Positions 59,107 through 64,000 of a stretch of DNA of 64,000 nt are shown here, one piece after another (positions within the stretch are counted from its first letter, which is position 1; every line of letters begins with the position of its first letter). The notes below the pieces were generated by a model. It was not told where the DNA came from, did no database searches, and saw only the letters and a list, made by a program, of their open reading frames with translations. Made by a program: the position numbers and the translations under genes. Source of the DNA: Pseudomonas graminis (GTDB taxonomy: Bacteria; Pseudomonadota; Gammaproteobacteria; Pseudomonadales; Pseudomonadaceae). The stretch is taken from assembly GCF_002093745.1 (NCBI RefSeq), contig NZ_MTSB01000007.1:62001-126000 (forward strand). Direction: 5' to 3'.

Positions 59107-59940
59107 CTATTTCCGCGCCTGATACGCCTTGCCGTAATGCTTTTCCAGCCGCGACTGCAACAGCTCCAGTCCGATCGACATGATCCAGTACAGCACCGCT
59201 GCGGTGGTCAACATTTCGATGTATCGGTAGCTGGAACGGCCATAGGACTGTGCCAGAAACATCACTTCCCAGACGCCCATCACCGAGATCAGTGACGAAT
59301 CCTTGAGCATGGAGATGAACTGATTGGTCGTCGGCGGGATAATCGTGCGCATCGCCTGGGGCAGGGTGACGCGCCAGAAGATTTGCGCCGGGCGCAGTGC
59401 CAGGGCCAGCGCAGCTTCACGCTGCCCGGCCGCAACGCCGATGATACCGGCCCGGAAAATCTCGCTCAGGTAAGCCCCGTAGTTGAGCGACAGGGCAATA
59501 ACCCCCGCCATGATCGCGCCGGGCACGATCCCCACCTGCGGCAAACCCAGGTAAATCAGCAGAATCTGGATCAGCAACGGCGTACCGCGAAAGAACGATG
59601 CGTAAAAGCTGGCGATGCCGAAGGCCACCGCGCTGCTGGACAGCCTCGCCAGCGCGGTGACAAAGCCCAGCACCACCGACACGATGATCGAACACAGCGA
59701 CACGAACAGCGTCAGCGCCGCACCCTGAAGAAACCCGTTAGGCGCCAGGTGCAGGCCGATCAGGTTCGGCAGCTTGTCGAGAATGACCGACAGTTTCAGG
59801 TCGAAACTCAGGAAGAAACCGGCGAACAGCACAAACATGACCAGCCAAGTCAGGTAGAGCCGCGTGCGGAAACCGAAGATGCGCTTGAGCAGGCCCTGAT
59901 CAGCCTGCTCGGGTGGGCGTTGGGGCTCGAAAGAAGTCAT
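59107..59940 (-). CDS. Polar amino-acid ABC transporter permease
   Basis: A 277-residue permease of the HisMQ/GlnP type. An N-terminal cytoplasmic part and an extra helix precede the conserved fold, which shows FYASFFRGTPLLIQILLIYLG and the ATPase-docking EAALALALRPAQIFWRVTLP. It imports an amino acid or similar compound together with the binding protein at 59937-60758 (4-bp overlap). No ATPase gene is adjacent, so one encoded elsewhere must serve it. Confidence 0.92.
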   Translation of the reverse strand: MTSFEPQRPPEQADQGLLKRIFGFRTRLYLTWLVMFVLFAGFFLSFDLKLSVILDKLPNLIGLHLAPNGFLQGAALTLFVSLCSIIVSVVLGFVTALARLSSSAVAFGIASFYASFFRGTPLLIQILLIYLGLPQVGIVPGAIMAGVIALSLNYGAYLSEIFRAGIIGVAAGQREAALALALRPAQIFWRVTLPQAMRTIIPPTTNQFISMLKDSSLISVMGVWEVMFLAQSYGRSSYRYIEMLTTAAVLYWIMSIGLELLQSRLEKHYGKAYQARK

Positions 59941-60758
59941 TTGCTGATGTCAGCACCGATCCATTTTTGTGACAGCTTGCTCAGGGTGCCGTCCTTCTTG
60001 AGTTCAGCAAAGACTTCGCGCACCTTCGCATCCCACTCCAGATCATCTTTCTCGATGGCCACAGCGTTGGGCTCTTCGTACAGCGTTTCGCCGGCCAGCT
60101 TGAAACGTTTGTCCTGATCCAGACGCGGTTTTGCCGTCACCAGGTTGGTGAGTATCGCGTCCAGCCGCTTGCCAGCACCTAGACCGAGGTCCTGAAACGC
60201 GACATTGTCGTTGTCGTACGGCGCGATCTGCACATCTTCGAACGGGTATTGCAGCGGCTTGTCTTCCGCGCCGTCGATGACCAGGTTCTTGTTCAGGTAG
60301 CTTTCGTAGCTCGACGCGCTGGTCAGCCCGACTTTCTTGCCGCTCAGGTCTTTGGCCGAATGAATGCGGTCATCCGTAGCGTTGACCACGATCACCGCAG
60401 GCGATGCGTAATACTCGACCGGGAAGTTGAAGACTTCGGCGCGGGCCTTGCTCGGGGTCATCGAGCAGACGCAGATGTCATAACGACCGCTCCAATGGCC
60501 TGCCGCGATCACATCCCAGGAAGGCGTTTCGAGACGTAACTTGACGCCCAGCTTTTGCGCAACGGCTTTGGCAACGTCCACATCGAAGCCGTCCAGTTCG
60601 TTCTTGTCATTCAGGAAAGAGAAGGGCGGGTAACTTTCCATCAGGACGTTGACCAGCTCTTTGTTTTTCTGCACGCGATCCAGCGTAGCGCCCGCCAGGG
60701 CTTGAGTAGAGGCAGCCAGAGTCACCAGGCCAATGCCCAATAGAGCGCGATATTTCAC
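59937..60758 (-). CDS. Amino-acid ABC transporter periplasmic binding protein
   Basis: A 273-residue family 3 binding protein with a signal peptide (about 1-22, ending in ALA). It has YPPFSFLNDKNELDGFDVDVA, the ligand-contact SMTPSKARAEVFNF and DLSGKKVGLTSASSYE. It binds an amino-acid-like ligand and hands it to the overlapping permease. It is divergent from a homocysteine S-methyltransferase gene, which hints at methionine or S-methylmethionine; that is inference. Confidence 0.93.
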   Translation of the reverse strand: MKYRALLGIGLVTLAASTQALAGATLDRVQKNKELVNVLMESYPPFSFLNDKNELDGFDVDVAKAVAQKLGVKLRLETPSWDVIAAGHWSGRYDICVCSMTPSKARAEVFNFPVEYYASPAVIVVNATDDRIHSAKDLSGKKVGLTSASSYESYLNKNLVIDGAEDKPLQYPFEDVQIAPYDNDNVAFQDLGLGAGKRLDAILTNLVTAKPRLDQDKRFKLAGETLYEEPNAVAIEKDDLEWDAKVREVFAELKKDGTLSKLSQKWIGADISK

Positions 60759-60868
60759 AGATATCCCCTGAAAAAGTGTTTGTAGTTTGATGAGAGGGAC
60801 GTATTAAATACGTTATACAAGACTGACTCATAATGAGTTTTTTTCATATACATATAAGCAGATCACCT

Positions 60869-61765
60869 ATGACCCAAGGCACAACTGTAATTCTCGATGG
60901 CGGCATGGGCCGCGAACTACAGCGTCGCGGCGCACCGTTTCGCCAGCCGGAATGGTCGGCGCTGGCGTTGAGCGAAGCGCCTGAGGCGGTCAGTGCGGTA
61001 CACACCGCTTACATCGAAAGTGGCGCTCAGGTCATTACCAGTAACAGCTACGCGGTTGTCCCGTTTCATATCGGTGAAGCGCGTTTTGCCCGCGAAGGTC
61101 AGGCGCTGGCTGCGCTGGCCGGGCGACTGGCGCGCGAGTGTGCCGATGCTTCTGGCGGGCGCGCCCTTGTCGCCGGTTCCATCCCGCCGTTGTTCGGTTC
61201 TTATCGGCCCGACCTGTACAAGCCGGAACTGGCCACCGATGTACTGAAGCCACTGGTTGCTGGTCTTCTGCCCTATGTGGATCTGTGGCTGGCCGAGACG
61301 CAGAGCTGCATCCTCGAAGCGCAGACCATCCGCGCCGGTCTGCCAGCCGATGGCAAGCCGTTCTGGCTGTCATTCACGCTTCAGGATGAAGACACCGACG
61401 AAGTCCCGCGCCTGCGTTCCGGTGAGCCGGTTGCCGACGCGGCAAAAGCGGCCGTCGAGATGGGCGTTGCGACGCTGCTGTTCAACTGCAGCCAGCCGGA
61501 AGCGATCGGCGGTGCGATTGATGCGGCGCGTGAAGTGTTCGAATCGGCAGGCGTCAGCATTGCCATCGGCGCTTACGCCAATGCGTTTCCGCCGCAGCCC
61601 AAGGACGCCAAGGCCAACGATGGTCTGGATGAGTTGCGCGAAGATCTTGACCCGCAGGGTTATCAGCAATGGGCGGCGGATTGGGTCAAGCGCGGCGCCA
61701 CGCACATCGGCGGTTGCTGCGGGATTGGTCCGGAGCACATTGCGGTGCTGTCGAAAAGCCTCTGA
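60869..61765 (+). CDS. Homocysteine S-methyltransferase family protein (MmuM-like)
   Basis: A 298-residue barrel-fold enzyme. It starts with TVILDGGMGRELQRRG, has ESGAQVITSNSY, and the zinc cysteines in LLFNCSQPE and GGCCGIGPEHI. Such enzymes move a methyl group from S-methylmethionine (or another methyl donor) to homocysteine, making methionine. The ATG at 60869 is chosen because the fold begins five residues later; the longer frame adds no conserved residues. A strong two-way terminator follows. Confidence 0.92.
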   Translation: MTQGTTVILDGGMGRELQRRGAPFRQPEWSALALSEAPEAVSAVHTAYIESGAQVITSNSYAVVPFHIGEARFAREGQALAALAGRLARECADASGGRALVAGSIPPLFGSYRPDLYKPELATDVLKPLVAGLLPYVDLWLAETQSCILEAQTIRAGLPADGKPFWLSFTLQDEDTDEVPRLRSGEPVADAAKAAVEMGVATLLFNCSQPEAIGGAIDAAREVFESAGVSIAIGAYANAFPPQPKDAKANDGLDELREDLDPQGYQQWAADWVKRGATHIGGCCGIGPEHIAVLSKSL

Positions 61766-61777
61766 CCGGCACGCATT

Positions 61778-61816
61778 AAAAAGCCCCGTGGCGCGCAAGC
61801 GTCCACGGGGCTTTTT
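61778..61816. terminator. Bidirectional terminator between homocysteine methyltransferase and mqo
   Basis: AAAAAGCCCCGTGG and CCACGGGGCTTTTT form a perfect 14-bp stem around an 11-base loop. A- and T-runs at both ends allow termination in both directions for these convergent genes. Confidence 0.9.
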
Positions 61817-61860
61817 GGTCTTACAGGGTGGGGCAGCGCGTTGACGCCGCCACCAACAGG

Positions 61861-63369
61861 TCAGGCGAACGTCTGCTCCTGACTGCTTTTCTCGACCAGC
61901 TCCAGCGCCTCGTCGTTCTGGGCGCTGACGCGCTCGTACAGCTGCGCGTCGGTTTCCAGAATCTTCTCCCGGGCCGGAAAGATCTCGTTGAGCCTGTCAG
62001 CCCACTCGGTGCGGGTTTTTTCCGGGAAGCAACGCTCAATCAGTTCCAGCATGATCGATACCGTGACCGAGGCACCGGGCGACGCGCCAAGCAGGGCGGC
62101 CAGCGAACCGTCACTCGCCGACACCAGCTCGGTGCCGAATTGCAGCACACCGCCTTTTTTCGGGTCTTTCTTGATGATCTGCACCCGTTGGCCTGCCACT
62201 TCCAGGCGCCAGTCTTCAGCTTTTGCCTGCGGATAGAAACGGCGCAGGGATTCAAGCCGTTGCTCCATCGATTGCATCACTTCGCTGACCAGGTACTTGG
62301 TCAGGTCCATGTTGTCCCGGGCGACCGCCAGCATCGGTTTGATGTTGGCGATGCGTACCGAGAGCGGCAGGTCGAGGTACGAGCCGTGCTTGAGGAACTT
62401 GGTGGTGAAGCCGGCGTAAGGCCCGAACAGCAGGGATTTCTTGCCATCGACCACGCGGGTGTCGAGGTGCGGAACCGACATCGGCGGCGAACCCACGGCG
62501 GCCTGGCTGTAGACTTTGGCCTGGTGATGCCTGACCACTTCCGGGTTGTCACAACGCAGCCACTGGCCGCTGACCGGGAAGCCGCCAAAGCCTTTGCTCT
62601 CTTCGATGCCCGACATTTGCAGCAAGGGCAGTGCTGCACCGCCTGCGCCGAGAAACACGAATTTGGCGTCGATCTCACGCGTGCCGCCGTTGTTCACGTC
62701 CTTGACGCTGACGGTCCAGCCAGCGCCCTTGCGGGTCAGGCCGGTCACGCGGCTGCGGTACTTGATCTGCGCGTCCGGCGCGCACGCGAGGTGGTTGAGC
62801 AACTGATTGGTCAGCGCGCCAAAATTGACGTCGGTGCCGTTCAGCATGCGCGTGGCGGCGATTTTTTCGTCCGCAGGGCGGCCCGGCATCATCAGTGGCA
62901 TCCACTCGGCCAGTCTGGCCTTGTCTTCGGTGTATTCCATCGAAGAGAACGCGTGGTGCTTGCTCATCGCTTCAAAGCGGGTCTTGAGAAACGAGATGCC
63001 TTTTTCGCCCTGAACGAAGCTCAGGTGAGGGACCGGGTTGATGAACGACCTTGCCGAACCGAAGGTGCCTTTGCGCGCCAGGTAAGCCCAGAACTGCTTT
63101 GACACCTCGAACTGGGTATTGATGTGGACCGCTTTCTTGATGTCGATGGAGCCATCCGCCGCAGGCGGCGTGTAGTTCAGCTCACACAGGCCGGCGTGAC
63201 CGGTGCCGGCGTTGTTCCACGGGTTGGAACTCTCCGCGGCACCGGAATCCATCAGCTCAACGACTTCCAGCTTGAGGCCGGGGTCGAGCTCTTTGAGCAG
63301 TACTGCCAGCGTGGCACTCATGATGCCCGCTCCGACCAGTACCACATCGACTGCTTCGTTATGCGCCAT
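61861..63369 (-). CDS. mqo: Malate:quinone oxidoreductase
   Basis: A 502-residue flavoprotein of family length. It has [20 protein letters not shown] at the start, then [20 protein letters not shown], and [20 protein letters not shown] near the end. It oxidises malate to oxaloacetate at the inner membrane and passes electrons to quinone, the main malate-oxidising step of the TCA cycle in Pseudomonas. Confidence 0.96.
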   Translation of the reverse strand: MAHNEAVDVVLVGAGIMSATLAVLLKELDPGLKLEVVELMDSGAAESSNPWNNAGTGHAGLCELNYTPPAADGSIDIKKAVHINTQFEVSKQFWAYLARKGTFGSARSFINPVPHLSFVQGEKGISFLKTRFEAMSKHHAFSSMEYTEDKARLAEWMPLMMPGRPADEKIAATRMLNGTDVNFGALTNQLLNHLACAPDAQIKYRSRVTGLTRKGAGWTVSVKDVNNGGTREIDAKFVFLGAGGAALPLLQMSGIEESKGFGGFPVSGQWLRCDNPEVVRHHQAKVYSQAAVGSPPMSVPHLDTRVVDGKKSLLFGPYAGFTTKFLKHGSYLDLPLSVRIANIKPMLAVARDNMDLTKYLVSEVMQSMEQRLESLRRFYPQAKAEDWRLEVAGQRVQIIKKDPKKGGVLQFGTELVSASDGSLAALLGASPGASVTVSIMLELIERCFPEKTRTEWADRLNEIFPAREKILETDAQLYERVSAQNDEALELVEKSSQEQTFA

Positions 63370-64000
63370 TAACGCGTCTCCAAAATCTGCAGCACCAAAT
63401 TGACGGCATACGATCCTGAGGCTGTTTGCCAGGTTGTCGGGGCTGAATCAAGGTAGTGCCCTCGTTTTCCTGGCCAGGATCGCCTGACCGATTCTTCGCA
63501 ATTTTTCGCATCTAAAGCGCAGGTCCCGGTCAGGTTCGTTGATGGTTCATCATTGACCCATGAACGCATTTTCAAACCTGCAAGGCCATTCGACCAACGT
63601 CAGGGAGCCTGTCGCAGGACCGGCTCGTGACAAGGTCGTCAGGCGCCGGTCATGGAGGCGCAGTCGCGGTCGGTCCTGTTCAAGAAGGACGGTTCAGATG
63701 CTGATGGTGCATGTACAAACGCATACCTATTCATTTGCTCGCCACACTCTTGTGAAGTAGTGAAACCCGTTTTTCACGCCCTTTTGGGAACGTGAACCAA
63801 ACCTCAAAATGGCTGCGATGACAGCGCTGGCAAGTCAGGTGCATAAAGAGTGAGGCGCTGGCGGGCAAGAAAGGTTCGATATGATTCGAGCATTCTTCAC
63901 CTTTCATCGAGCACACTCGTGCGCAAATGACCTGTGTGGGCGGCTCTCTGTGGGCGGTACGGAGGTGCTAATACGGTGATTAGCGATGCTGCGAGGCCCG
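63370..64000. other. Region upstream of mqo up to the window edge
   Basis: The mqo promoter must lie in the first part. I see no convincing gene; the doubtful small minus-strand frame at 63731-63916 is given separately. The last 80 bp show nothing recognisable. Confidence 0.4.
63731..63916 (-). CDS. Possible small cysteine-containing protein
   Basis: A 61-codon ATG-started frame with a CQRCH pair in the middle and two more cysteines near the N-terminus, a basic C-terminus (PKGREKRVSLL) and a hydrophobic segment. The spacing could suit a small zinc-binding protein, but no family is recognised and no clear ribosome-binding site is seen. Treat as tentative. Confidence 0.25.
   Translation of the reverse strand: MCSMKGEECSNHIEPFLPASASLFMHLTCQRCHRSHFEVWFTFPKGREKRVSLLHKSVASK

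Noticed and set aside
58801..59122. Open frames on both strands across the 100-bp repeats with repeated protein segments
   Set aside because: The repeated peptides only reflect the DNA repeat. No ribosome-binding site or family similarity is seen, and related repeat copies lie between genes elsewhere in the window.
63560..63760. Plus-strand Arg-rich 66-codon frame
   Set aside because: Low-complexity Arg/Ser composition, no ribosome-binding site and no family resemblance.

Overview
This window looks like chromosome from a plant-associated Pseudomonas of the P. syringae group. The evidence is the high-GC coding style and the gene order ychF-pth-rplY-prs-tRNA-Gln-ispE-lolB-(TPR lipoprotein)/hemA-prfA-prmC-moeB-murI-pagL followed by phr, hemH, uraA-upp-hpt and mqo. 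As I remember it, that order matches the PA4640-PA4673 stretch of P. aeruginosa. The rhamnan/Fuc3NAc-type O-antigen locus also fits P. syringae. All assignments come from reading the sequence; no database search was made.

1-8.8 kb is a signalling region. It holds the end of one chemoreceptor, a minus-strand pair made of a PhnD-like periplasmic binding protein and a PAS-GAF-GGDEF-EAL protein, a tRNA-Met and a second complete chemoreceptor. An about 80-bp element that is the 3' flank and terminator of the tRNA-Met gene is duplicated on the far side of the binding-protein/GGDEF-EAL pair, so this pair looks like a tRNA-associated insertion.

8.9-29.7 kb is the O-antigen locus. rmlB-rmlD-rmlA and rmlC make dTDP-L-rhamnose, wzm-wzt form an ABC exporter, and several GT2 enzymes would build the chain. 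A very large protein (17801-22465) joins a methyltransferase, a kinase-like segment, an 18-residue-repeat coiled coil and two GT2 domains. Downstream lies a GT-C membrane glycosyltransferase, a PLP aminotransferase, a GtrB-like transferase, a fused acetyltransferase-ketoisomerase and a GtrA-like flippase. Together these can make a dTDP-3-acetamido-3,6-dideoxyhexose (Fuc3NAc or Qui3NAc), load it on undecaprenyl phosphate, flip it and attach it in the periplasm.

30-42.5 kb is core housekeeping: YchF, Pth, L25, Prs, tRNA-Gln, IspE, LolB, a TPR lipoprotein, HemA, PrfA with its methyltransferase PrmC, MoeB, MurI and the lipid A deacylase PagL.

42.7-52.8 kb is a set of tightly overlapping minus-strand genes: a DUF523/DUF1722 protein, a MerR regulator resembling cobalamin-free LitR, photolyase, an NTF2-like protein, an SDR, a FAD oxidoreductase, DUF1365, a cyclopropane/furan fatty acid-type methyltransferase, DUF2878 and a YkgJ-type cysteine-cluster protein. 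Its promoter, and that of a neighbouring FAD oxidoreductase/Trp-rich protein pair, carry matching TTGTACAG/CTGTACAA sites, which suggests one light- or photooxidative-stress regulon.

53-64 kb holds a TIGR01777 epimerase, HemH, pyrimidine and purine salvage (UraA, Upp, Hpt), small conserved proteins, a tandem array of 100-bp repeats, an amino-acid ABC permease and binding protein divergent from a homocysteine S-methyltransferase, and Mqo.
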